A stretch of DNA of 5,422 bases from Chloroflexota bacterium (GTDB lineage Bacteria > Chloroflexota > Anaerolineae > B4-G1), in NCBI GenBank assembly GCA_003648125.1, contig QMOE01000201.1:1-5422 (forward strand), written 5' to 3'. Positions 1-5,422 of this stretch are shown here, piece after piece. Each line of letters begins with the position of its first letter. The stretch's first letter is position 1. Below the pieces are notes generated by a model. The model saw only the letters and a program-made list of their open reading frames with translations. It searched no databases and had not been told where the DNA came from. The position numbers and the translations under genes were made by a program.

Positions 1-3000
1 GCGCGAGGTCTCGGCCACGAAATCCTCGGAGGGGATTTGGGCAAATAAATCCTCACTTTGATCCAAAGCGCGGATTGCCTGTTTCAAATCTCCCATGCGC
101 AGGTAGACCGCGCCCAGGTTGTTGTGGATCAAACCCTTGCCATAAGTGACGCCCAACTCTTCCCACACCTGGAGACTGCGCCGGTAAAACGTGATGGCTT
201 GTTCCAATTGCCCCCTGATGCGGTGAATCTCGCCGATATTGACAGCCAGCACACCTTGCCCGTAGACATCTCCCACTCGCTCCTTGATCGTCAGGCTTTT
301 GTGGTAGTGCTCCATAGCTGCCTGCCAATCACTCTGCTCAAAGTGAGCGTTTGCCAGCGTGTTGTGCGCTTGCCCCTGTCCGATGATGTTTCCCAGATCG
401 CGGTAGATTGCCAGACTGCGCCGCGCAAAATGTGCCGCCTGGTCATTGTCGCCCAGGCGGCGATATATCTCGCCCATCAAATAAGCGGCATGGGCTGTTT
501 CCTCCGCTGCTTGTTCACCTTCGATCTCTGAGGCAATCTGGATCGCGCGCTCGCACCACTGAGTCGCTTCCTGATTGTCCCCCTGGCGGTGGTAGATTGC
601 CGCGCGCACCGTGTAGAGGCGGGCCGCTTCCAAGTCTCGCGCGTCTTTGCCCAGCGCGTCCAGTCCTTTGTCAAGCCACTCTTGAGCAGTGACGTACTCG
701 CTCTTGCACTCGTAGACGTGCGCCATACGCCGACACAAGTCAGCGCGGCGGCGGTCTTTATCGGGCGCGGGTGGTATCTCCTCCAGCACGGCGCGGGCCT
801 GCTCGTAGCTTGTCAATGCCTCGTCGTACTGGCCGACGAGTTGGTACGTATCCCCCAGCCCTGTGTGAACGGTCAATTGTTCATTCAAACTACCGGGCAG
901 GTGCTGCGCAGCTTCCAACGCCTTTTTGTAGCGGTGGATGGCGTCCTCGTTGGCATAGATAGCCTGCGCCCGGTCGCCCGCCTCGAGTTGGTACTTTAAT
1001 GCCTGGGGCCAATCCTCAGCCAACATATAGTGTTCGGCCAATACCTCTAAATGTTCTTCCATATGCGCCCCCCTTTGAACCTCTATGGATTGGGCGATCT
1101 TGCGGTGCAGGTCGCGCCGTTCGGCGTAGAGCAGACTCTCGTAGGCCACCTGGCGTGTCATCACGTGCCGGAACAGGTAAGCCACCTGAATGTGATCCAA
1201 TATCTCTTTTTGGCACAGGTTCAGCAATCGCGTTCCAATATCCTCCGCGTTGGCCTGATAGGGGTACACCGATTGGAGCAGCCAGCGCTGGAACTCGCGC
1301 CCGATGACCGAGGCCACCTTGAGCATGTTGCGGCTCTGCTCGTCCAGCCGATCCAACCGGCTGAGAACCACGCGGCTGATGGTGTCTGGAACCTGCACCC
1401 GCTCCAGATCGGCGCGGGCGTGGTAGACGTCGCTTTCGGCATCGTAACTCAAATAACTCTCGATCAGGGCGTGGGCCATCTCGACGATGAACAGCGGGAT
1501 GCCCTGCGCGTTCTTGAGAATCAATTCCTTGATCTGGGCGGGCATCTCCGGCGTGGTGGGCAACTGGCTTTCCAGCAAGGCCAGGCTGCTCTCTGCCGAC
1601 AATCCTCCCAGGGCCACGGCCGTATAGTTGGGCTGCTGTGCAGAGGTCAAATCGGGCGGCTCTTCCGGCCTGTAGGTGACGCAGACCAGCAAGGGGCGGA
1701 ACCTGAGATGCGCGGTGAGGCGATTCAGCAACGCGAGCGACGGTTCGTCAATCCATTGAATGTCGTCTATCGCCAACAACGTGGGATGGTATTTGGCCTC
1801 GGAAGCGATCAGGCTGGCGACGATGCGCTGCAAGTTCTGCTGGCGCAACTTGGGGTCCAGCGACTTGAGCAGGTTACTCTCCTCCATCGGTACACCCAAC
1901 AGATGGGCGACGAGCGCGGCCCACTCGGCCCACTCGGGGTTAGCGGCGACCAATCGTCCGCTGATCTTTTCGCGCCGCTCCTGGTCCGAGTCGTCGTCGC
2001 GCAGGCCGAACAATTGGCGCAGGATAATGACCCAGGGGGCGTAGGGGGTGTGCCGGCCGTAAGAGGGACAGCCGGCAAACAAGGTGATACCTCCTCGCCC
2101 GTTCCAATGGTCAATCAACTCTTCGACGACGCGCGATTTGCCCAGCCCCATCTCGCCGTGGATATCAAGCACCTGCAAATTGCCCCTGGCTGCCTGCCGG
2201 GCCACGCGCCAGACCGTCTCCCATTCCTCGTCCCGCCCGATGAGCGGCGAGCGGCGAGCGGGTAGCTCCGCCTCGTATTGGTCGCTGGCTATGCCCTGCA
2301 CCGCGTAATTGGGCACCGGCAAACTCTTGCCCTTGACCCTGACCGGCTCTTTTTCGTTCAAGCGGAAGCGCTTGCCGACCTGCGCCGCCGTGCTATGGCT
2401 GATGAGCACCTGCCCCTCCTGGGCAGCGGACATCAGCCGGGCGGTCAGGTTGACCTCGTCGCCCATCACCGAGTACTCGTGGCGCGCGTCCGAGCCGATG
2501 TTGCCGGCAAAGACGCGCCCGCTGTTGATGCCCACCCTTTGCTTGAGCGCGAATACCCCGGCCGAGGTCTCCAACTCGTCGAAAGCCGCCATAGCGGCCT
2601 GCATCTCCCAAGCGGCGCGCACAGCCCGTTCGGGATCGTCCACGTGGGCGCGAGGCGCGCCAAAGAGGGCCATGATGCGGTGGCCCACGACGTAGCTATC
2701 CACCTTATCAACCACGCCGCCGTAGCGCTGGATAATCTCTTGCATAGTGGAAAAATGGGTGTTGAGGATGGCCATGGTCTCAGCGACTTTTCCCGGCCCC
2801 AGCCGGCTGATGATCTCTTCGATGCCATAAAAGTTGGCAAACATGGTCGTCACCGGGCGGAACTCGCCTTTCTCGCGGCTGGCCATGCGGGCGGGGTCAA
2901 AGCGCAATATGTCGAGCAACCCAGGAGGGAGGAAGGGAACCAGCGCATCCAGGCAGGCGACGGTTTCCTCGATGTGCGCTACTAGCGCGGACAAATCGTC

Positions 3001-3816
3001 GCCGCGCAACTGGGGCGCTGTCTCCAAAGTGGAAAAGCGGTCGCCGGGCGACTCGCTCCCCTCAACGTGCGTGACCAGGTAGCAGCCGTCTCGCGTCTCT
3101 TCCACGCCCACCCGCGCTTTGACCGCCCGATAGGTGGCCTCGTCTACGAATATCTCGCCCCCCTCGGCCTGATCTTCGGCGTGAGCCATACGGGCCAGCG
3201 CCTCGCCCATCGCCGTGTATTCCATCTTTTCCGTCGTGCCCAGGTTGGCCGTAAAGAGCAGTCCCGACCCCAGCCCCACAGTCATCTTGAGGGAAAAGGT
3301 CTCGCCGAACGCCTCGACCTGGTGGAAGCGGGCGATAGCCTGCTGCATTTGCGCCCCGGCCCGGCAGCCATTGATGGCGTGCTCGTCGCCGAAGAAAGCG
3401 ACCAGGAGGGCATCACCGCCGAACTTGAGCAGGTCGCCGCCCTGGCTGGTCGTGATATCCAGCATAGCGGTGAAATAGTCGCCGACGATGTTGGTGATCT
3501 TTTCCGCCCCCTCCTCGCCCCGCCGGGAGAGTCGCTCGGACATGGCGGTAAAGCCAGAGATGTCGGCAAACATAATCGTCGCCTGGCGGAATTGCCCGCT
3601 GACCCGGCCCGGTTGAGGGTCGCGCAGTTGTTCGTTGACCAGGTAGCGGGGCAGGTAGGTGGATACCGCGCGCAGCAGCGCGTCAAGATGAGCGGCGCAG
3701 GGGCGGGCCGTCGCCGGGACAGGCTGACTCAACAATGCGTCAATCTGCTGTTCCGGCAAATAGCGGCGCAAACGCCCTTCGAGCGTTGCGAGTTGAGAGT
3801 GAATGTCTGTGCGCAT
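1..3816 (-). CDS. sAC-like adenylyl cyclase: tandem class III cyclase domains + STAND/AAA NTPase + TPR repeats (partial, C-terminus beyond left edge)
   Basis: Reading the minus strand from ATG 3816 gives 1272 codons without a stop, still open at base 1. Residues 1-72 are a helical lead-in. Cyclase domain C1 (about 76-250) has metal-binding Asp85 (MFADISGFT) and Asp135 (LKFGGDALL), but Ala208 and His212 stand where the catalytic Asn and Arg belong. Cyclase domain C2 (about 318-508) is the reverse: Asn328 and His379 replace the metal aspartates, while Asn456 and Arg460 (GDEVNLTARL) are kept. The NTPase follows, with Walker A GEMGLGKS (554-561), Walker B ending at Asp684-Asp685 (LLAIDDIQWID), VTYRPEE (713-719) and GIPLFIVEM (772-780). 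A helical section (about 810-935) with FRHVMTRQVAYESLL leads into TPRs from about 980 onward. Predicted role: cytosolic conversion of ATP to cAMP, gated by the NTPase/TPR part. Start choice: ATG 3816 has a weak GGA six bases upstream and lies about 27 nt below a predicted transcription start; an in-frame ATG at 3843 is the alternative. Domain order is certain; cyclase activity is inferred. Confidence 0.93.
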   Translation of the reverse strand, partial: MRTDIHSQLATLEGRLRRYLPEQQIDALLSQPVPATARPCAAHLDALLRAVSTYLPRYLVNEQLRDPQPGRVSGQFRQATIMFADISGFTAMSERLSRRGEEGAEKITNIVGDYFTAMLDITTSQGGDLLKFGGDALLVAFFGDEHAINGCRAGAQMQQAIARFHQVEAFGETFSLKMTVGLGSGLLFTANLGTTEKMEYTAMGEALARMAHAEDQAEGGEIFVDEATYRAVKARVGVEETRDGCYLVTHVEGSESPGDRFSTLETAPQLRGDDLSALVAHIEETVACLDALVPFLPPGLLDILRFDPARMASREKGEFRPVTTMFANFYGIEEIISRLGPGKVAETMAILNTHFSTMQEIIQRYGGVVDKVDSYVVGHRIMALFGAPRAHVDDPERAVRAAWEMQAAMAAFDELETSAGVFALKQRVGINSGRVFAGNIGSDARHEYSVMGDEVNLTARLMSAAQEGQVLISHSTAAQVGKRFRLNEKEPVRVKGKSLPVPNYAVQGIASDQYEAELPARRSPLIGRDEEWETVWRVARQAARGNLQVLDIHGEMGLGKSRVVEELIDHWNGRGGITLFAGCPSYGRHTPYAPWVIILRQLFGLRDDDSDQERREKISGRLVAANPEWAEWAALVAHLLGVPMEESNLLKSLDPKLRQQNLQRIVASLIASEAKYHPTLLAIDDIQWIDEPSLALLNRLTAHLRFRPLLVCVTYRPEEPPDLTSAQQPNYTAVALGGLSAESSLALLESQLPTTPEMPAQIKELILKNAQGIPLFIVEMAHALIESYLSYDAESDVYHARADLERVQVPDTISRVVLSRLDRLDEQSRNMLKVASVIGREFQRWLLQSVYPYQANAEDIGTRLLNLCQKEILDHIQVAYLFRHVMTRQVAYESLLYAERRDLHRKIAQSIEVQRGAHMEEHLEVLAEHYMLAEDWPQALKYQLEAGDRAQAIYANEDAIHRYKKALEAAQHLPGSLNEQLTVHTGLGDTYQLVGQYDEALTSYEQARAVLEEIPPAPDKDRRRADLCRRMAHVYECKSEYVTAQEWLDKGLDALGKDARDLEAARLYTVRAAIYHRQGDNQEATQWCERAIQIASEIEGEQAAEETAHAAYLMGEIYRRLGDNDQAAHFARRSLAIYRDLGNIIGQGQAHNTLANAHFEQSDWQAAMEHYHKSLTIKERVGDVYGQGVLAVNIGEIHRIRGQLEQAITFYRRSLQVWEELGVTYGKGLIHNNLGAVYLRMGDLKQAIRALDQSEDLFAQIPSEDFVAETSR

Positions 3817-3849
3817 AGGGTATCCAATCAGAGGCGATGTCATTGCTTT

Positions 3850-3878
3850 ATCATACCACAAAACGCGGATTTTGTGAG
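3850..3878 (-). promoter_or_regulatory. Probable sigma70-type promoter of the cyclase gene
   Basis: On the minus strand CTCACA (3878-3873, four of six consensus bases) is separated by 17 bp from TATGAT (3855-3850, five of six). Transcription would begin near 3843. That leaves a leader of about 27 nt before ATG 3816 and makes the upstream in-frame ATG at 3843 an unlikely start. The match is by eye, with a weak -35. Confidence 0.45.
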
Positions 3879-3950
3879 TAACGGTTGTGTTAAGGTTTTC
3901 TCGTAAGGATACACCAAGTAGCTGTTTTTTTCAATAGCATCTTTATACTA

Positions 3951-3980
3951 TTGGCAACAGAGGCCAATTTTTGCTATAAT
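3951..3980 (+). promoter_or_regulatory. Strong sigma70-type promoter of the E1-like gene
   Basis: TTGGCA (3951-3956, five of six consensus bases) is followed after 18 bp by a perfect TATAAT (3975-3980). The -10 is preceded by TG one base away (3972-3973), an extended -10. Predicted transcription start is near 3987, giving a leader of under 30 nt. The region just upstream is AT-rich (T-run at 3924-3931), which could help as an UP-like element. Confidence 0.75.
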
Positions 3981-4003
3981 GGGAGAAATCCTGAAACGAG
4001 TGC

Positions 4004-4010
4004 AGAGAGG
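4004..4010 (+). promoter_or_regulatory. Ribosome binding site deciding between two adjacent ATGs
   Basis: AGAGAGG contains the Shine-Dalgarno core GAGG (4007-4010). Two consecutive ATG codons follow, at 4013 and 4016. The gap is 2 nt to the first and 5 nt to the second, so the second is the better-spaced start. The two products differ by one Met. Confidence 0.6.
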
Positions 4011-4015
4011 CGATG

Positions 4016-4858
4016 ATGGACACACAACTTTTGCGAAAGCAAATTGACGTACTGGCAGAGGTACAGGGCGGCGCGCGCATCATCCACCTTCAACAGGTAC
4101 ACGAGTTAGCTACCGAGAACGGCTGCCAAATCCGCGATGTGGAAATAGCAGCATTGGAGGCGGGCATCGCCCCCTACCGCTACCTGCGCAACCTGGGCAC
4201 GGTTGGGCTGGAGGGGCAGGTCAAACTCTTGCGGGCCACTGTGGCAGTGATAGGACTGGGCGGGCTGGGCGGATACGTCATCGAATCGCTGGCCCGCATG
4301 GGCGTGGGGCGGTTGATCCTGATAGACGGTGACGTTTTCGAGGAGCACAACCTCAACCGGCAACTCTTGAGCGGTGAGGCCAAATTGGGCACGCGCAAAG
4401 TCGAGGCGGCCCGGCGGCGCGTCGCCGAGACCAACGGCGCGGTGGAAGTGGTCGTCCACGCAACGATGCTCGACCGGGAAAACTTGCCCCATCTCCTGGC
4501 GGGCGCCGACGTGGTCGTGGATGCGCTCGACCGTTTGCCCATTCGCCTGATCTTGCAAGACGGCGCGCAAGCGTTGGGCATCCCGATGGTACACGGCAGC
4601 ATCGCTGGCTTCCTGGGACAAGTGATGACCATCCTCCCCGGCGACCCCGGTCTGCGCGGCCTGTACGGGGATGGGGAATTGCCGGAGCAAGGGTTGGAGG
4701 CGCAACTGGGCACTCCGGCAGCGACGCCGATGGCAGTGGCCGCCTGGGAGGCACAGGAAGTGGTGAAAATCATAACCGGCCGGGGGGAATTGTTACGCCA
4801 CCGGCTGCTGCTGCTGGATATGGAATCGGGTACGAGTGATGTCTTGCGATTGGGATGA
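4016..4858 (+). CDS. HesA/MoeB/ThiF-family E1-like adenylyltransferase, cysteine-poor variant
   Basis: This 280-residue cytosolic protein has the E1-like Rossmann fold that adenylates the C-terminal Gly of a ubiquitin-like sulfur carrier (MoaD or ThiS type) using ATP. Numbered from ATG 4016: RYLRN (55-59) contains the Arg matching E. coli MoeB Arg14; GLGGLG (80-85) is the nucleotide loop; Asp104 (LIDGD), Asn112, Arg115 and Gln116 (HNLNRQ), Lys128 (GTRKVEAA) and Asp172 (VVVDALD) match the MoeB ATP and Mg residues. VHGSIAGFLGQV (192-203) and PGD (208-210) follow. A roughly 50-residue N-terminal extension precedes the core. The only cysteine is Cys37 in that extension: both CxxC zinc pairs and the MoeB/ThiF catalytic-region Cys are absent, and the C-terminus stops short of the second CxxC. 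It is therefore probably an adenylating enzyme without a cysteine relay. Similar proteins as I recall them accompany tungsten/molybdenum cofactor or aldehyde oxidoreductase genes, but no such neighbour is visible. Family certain, partner unknown. ATG 4013 is the alternative start. Confidence 0.92.
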   Translation: MDTQLLRKQIDVLAEVQGGARIIHLQQVHELATENGCQIRDVEIAALEAGIAPYRYLRNLGTVGLEGQVKLLRATVAVIGLGGLGGYVIESLARMGVGRLILIDGDVFEEHNLNRQLLSGEAKLGTRKVEAARRRVAETNGAVEVVVHATMLDRENLPHLLAGADVVVDALDRLPIRLILQDGAQALGIPMVHGSIAGFLGQVMTILPGDPGLRGLYGDGELPEQGLEAQLGTPAATPMAVAAWEAQEVVKIITGRGELLRHRLLLLDMESGTSDVLRLG

Positions 4859-4927
4859 GACAGCGCTGGGGCTGTGCAGGGACGTGGCAGCCGCCGGGAG
4901 TTGACGCGCGGGAAAGGCTATGATTAT

Positions 4928-4937
4928 CGTTTAGGCC
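4928..4937. repeat. Left 10-bp direct repeat (putative target-site duplication)
   Basis: CGTTTAGGCC lies immediately outside the left terminal inverted repeat of the element at 4938-5123. An identical copy abuts the right end. Exact flush placement on both sides is what a target duplication made on transposition looks like. Confidence 0.75.
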
Positions 4938-4967
4938 CAATGCTGTTTAGTTAAGAAAGCGAGCGCC

Positions 4968-5000
4968 GGTCGAGTAGGCCCAAAGGGCCGTATCGAGACC
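4968..5000. repeat. REP-like hairpin unit, left copy
   Basis: This unit folds around a perfect GGCCC-aaa-GGGCC stem (4977-4989), with GGTC (4968-4971) and GACC (4997-5000) pairing outside it. Its ends, GGTCGAGTAG and CGTATCGAGACC, match the termini of a palindromic repeat that I recognise as frequent between genes in many GC-rich bacteria. The right copy at 5072-5098 lies in inverted orientation. Confidence 0.6.
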
Positions 5001-5023
5001 CTTGTACTGAGCCTGTCGAAGTG
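4999..5023. repeat. Intergenic motif containing CTGAGCCTGTCGAAG
   Basis: The reverse complement reads CTTCGACAGGCTCAGTACAA followed by GGG. I recognise CTTCGACAGGCTCAG as a common dispersed intergenic motif in Chloroflexota, Bacteroidota and others. It sits at the start of the loop between the two REP-like units. Recognition is from memory, not from a search. Confidence 0.45.
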
Positions 5024-5029
5024 AAGCAA

Positions 5030-5066
5030 GCGGCTTTTGCAACGAATTTCGCATTGCATGAGCCGC
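5030..5066. repeat. Inner stem-loop at the centre of the element
   Basis: GCGGCT (5030-5035) pairs with AGCCGC (5061-5066). Further in, TGCAA pairs with TTGCA and CGAA with TTCG around a very small loop, with a two-base bulge and a two-base mismatch. It forms the apex of the large palindrome 4938-5123. Confidence 0.6.
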
Positions 5067-5071
5067 GCCGT

Positions 5072-5098
5072 GGTTTCGATACGCTCTGCTACTCAACC
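5072..5098. repeat. REP-like hairpin unit, right copy (inverted)
   Basis: GGTTTCGATACG and CTACTCAACC are the inverse of the left unit at 4968-5000 with a few substitutions. The GGCCC/GGGCC core of the left copy is replaced by a short CTCTG segment. The two units together form a BIME-like inverted pair. Confidence 0.6.
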
Positions 5099-5123
5099 GA
5101 CGGCGCTTAACTGAACCGTATTG

Positions 5124-5133
5124 CGTTTAGGCC
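5124..5133. repeat. Right 10-bp direct repeat (putative target-site duplication)
   Basis: CGTTTAGGCC is identical to 4928-4937 and begins on the base after the right terminal inverted repeat ends. Beyond it the flanks are unrelated except for an ATG trinucleotide at the same offset. Confidence 0.75.
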
Positions 5134-5134
5134 A

Positions 5135-5175
5135 GATGTAAGCCGCCAACCCCTACACGGGCTGGCGGCTTCATC
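5135..5175. terminator. Strong hairpin, possible bidirectional or tRNA terminator
   Basis: GATG-t-AAGCCGCCA (5135-5148) pairs with TGGCGGCTTCATC (5163-5175): 13 base pairs with one bulged T. The 14-nt loop can add a CCC/GGG extension. It lies 40 nt past the 3' end of the minus-strand tRNA and just outside the mobile element. Neither side has a clear T-run (TTCATC one way, TTACATC the other), so intrinsic termination would be weak or would rely on the hairpin as a processing or 3'-protection structure. Confidence 0.45.
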
Positions 5176-5179
5176 ACAT

Positions 5180-5207
5180 CCCGTGCACCTTTACAACCAA
5201 ACACGGG
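5180..5207 (-). other. Weak stem-loop just downstream of the tRNA
   Basis: CCCGTG (5180-5185) and CACGGG (5202-5207) are complementary across a 16-nt loop, 8 nt past the tRNA 3' end on the minus strand. A six-pair stem with no T-tract is weak; it could contribute to trailer processing or be chance. Confidence 0.25.
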
Positions 5208-5214
5208 GAATAGG

Positions 5215-5285
5215 CTGGGGGCGGAGGATTCGAACCTCCACATACGGATTCAGAGTCCGCTGTCCTACCATTAGACGAGCCCCCA
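5215..5285 (-). tRNA. tRNA-Gln, anticodon CUG
   Basis: The minus strand folds into a full cloverleaf of 71 nt. The acceptor stem is TGGGGGC/GCCCCCA with a U1-A72 pair. The D arm is GTCT/GGAC around AATGGTA. The anticodon arm is GCGGA/TCCGT with loop CTCTGAA. The T arm is GGAGG/CCTCC with loop TTCGAAT. Anticodon CTG reads CAG (Gln). The weak U1-A72 pair and G73 discriminator are known identity elements of bacterial tRNA-Gln and fit that call. The next bases are CCT, so the CCA end is not encoded and must be added by the CCA-adding enzyme. Confidence 0.96.
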
Positions 5286-5306
5286 GAGAGAACCTGGTAG
5301 GCTCTA

Positions 5307-5334
5307 ATTCTACCATGATTTTCTTGCTTGACAA
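5307..5334 (-). promoter_or_regulatory. Promoter of tRNA-Gln
   Basis: On the minus strand TTGTCA (5334-5329, five of six consensus bases) is separated by 16 bp from TAGAAT (5312-5307, five of six). Transcription would begin near 5300, about 15 nt before the mature tRNA 5' end. A GGTAG/CTACC inverted repeat (5296-5314) overlaps the -10 and start site; it may be chance. The promoter supports the tRNA as an independent unit. Confidence 0.65.
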
Positions 5335-5393
5335 ACTCGCGCCCCGGCCCCCTAATTCACTACCGGACACTTTTTCAAAGAGGCCAAAATCAG

Positions 5394-5422
5394 TTACACA
5401 GAGAGCGCAGAGAAGGCACGGA
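5394..5422. repeat. Edge of a dispersed CACAGAG-type repeat
   Basis: The last bases contain ACACAGAGAGCGCAGAGAA followed by GGCACGGA, a purine-rich string with two CAGAG units. It resembles dispersed ACACAGAG repeats I associate with intergenic DNA of Chloroflexota and some other phyla. It is cut by the window edge, and nothing else recognisable lies between 5335 and here. Confidence 0.3.

Larger units (their letters stand above)
4938..5123. mobile_element. MITE-like non-autonomous element, 186 bp
   Basis: The left terminal repeat CAATGCTGTTTAGTTAAG (4938-4955) is matched at the right end by the complement of CTTAACTGAACCGTATTG (5106-5123), agreeing at 15 of 18 positions. The arms go on pairing inward with small gaps: GCGCC...GGTCGAGTAG (4963-4977) with 5089-5106, and CGTATCGAGACC (4989-5000) with GGTTTCGATACG (5072-5083). 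Identical 10-bp direct repeats abut both ends. There is no transposase frame inside, so any movement would need an enzyme encoded elsewhere. The ~10-bp duplication and CA-starting ends would suit an IS4-superfamily transposase such as the ISH8 group; that assignment is inference from recalled family properties. Alternatively the inside is a REP-like intergenic palindrome and the flanking match is fortuitous. Confidence 0.7.

Noticed and set aside
1..1000. DNA-level tandem repeat or CRISPR in the left part
   Set aside because: The periodic signal there is the amino-acid TPR repeat; at the DNA level the units have diverged and there are no identical repeat-spacer units.
1051..2265. Plus-strand open frame of 404 codons opposite the cyclase gene
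   Set aside because: It is antisense to the NTPase and helical region of the minus-strand protein, in a GC-rich stretch where antisense stops are rare. Its translation shows no recognisable motif, whereas the opposite strand has Walker A and B motifs.
3841..3843. Upstream in-frame ATG as the cyclase start
   Set aside because: It coincides with the predicted transcription start, lacks a Shine-Dalgarno sequence and would add only nine residues. ATG 3816 has a GGA at proper spacing.
3067..3906. Plus-strand open frame of 279 codons over the start of the cyclase gene
   Set aside because: It is antisense to cyclase domain C1 and runs into the divergent promoter region. It has no family motif or ribosome site, and its presence follows from codon use on the true strand.
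4106..4773. Three overlapping minus-strand open frames of 133-199 codons under the E1-like gene
   Set aside because: All lie within the clearly conserved plus-strand E1 fold, have low-complexity Arg/Pro/Ser-rich translations and lack a ribosome site.
4860..4875. ACAGC-gctggg-GCTGT hairpin right after the E1-like stop codon as a terminator
   Set aside because: The stem is only five pairs and no T-run follows, so it cannot be distinguished from chance.
5349..5386. CTACCGGACACTTTTTC segment as an insertion-sequence end
   Set aside because: It has a transposon-end look, but no matching inverted copy or direct repeat is present in the window.

Overview
The window looks like moderately GC-rich bacterial chromosome. 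A Chloroflexota (Anaerolineae or Ardenticatenia-like) source is my best guess. It rests on three things: a very long cyclase-NTPase-TPR signalling protein, a cysteine-poor E1-like protein of the HesA/MoeB/ThiF group, and palindromic intergenic repeats of a type I associate with that phylum. No ribosomal or other strong marker gene is present, so the assignment is tentative.

Layout. From 3816 down to base 1, the minus strand carries one uninterrupted reading frame of 1272 codons that runs off the left edge. It encodes two tandem class III nucleotide cyclase domains, then a STAND/AAA-type NTPase domain, then TPR repeats, the same order as in mammalian soluble adenylyl cyclase (sAC, ADCY10). A 196-bp divergent intergenic region (3817-4012) holds a promoter facing each way. 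On the plus strand, 4016-4858 encodes an E1-like (MoeB/ThiF/HesA) adenylyltransferase that has lost the zinc and catalytic cysteines of MoeB.

The stretch 4859-5214 has no gene. Most of it is a 186-bp element (4938-5123) with 18-bp terminal inverted repeats, bounded exactly by 10-bp direct repeats. This has the form of a MITE with its target-site duplication, and the interior is made of nested palindromes. A strong hairpin (5135-5175) follows. A minus-strand tRNA-Gln(CUG) lies at 5215-5285 with its own promoter at 5307-5334. Bases 5335-5422 hold no recognisable gene, only a short purine-rich repeat at the very edge.

How the parts work together. The cyclase protein is probably an ATP-using cAMP synthase regulated by its NTPase and TPR parts. 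The first cyclase domain keeps both metal-binding aspartates but lacks the catalytic Asn/Arg pair. The second has Asn and His in place of the aspartates but keeps Asn/Arg. Only a pseudo-heterodimer of the two would form a complete active site. The E1-like gene is divergently transcribed; nothing in the sequence ties its function to the cyclase.
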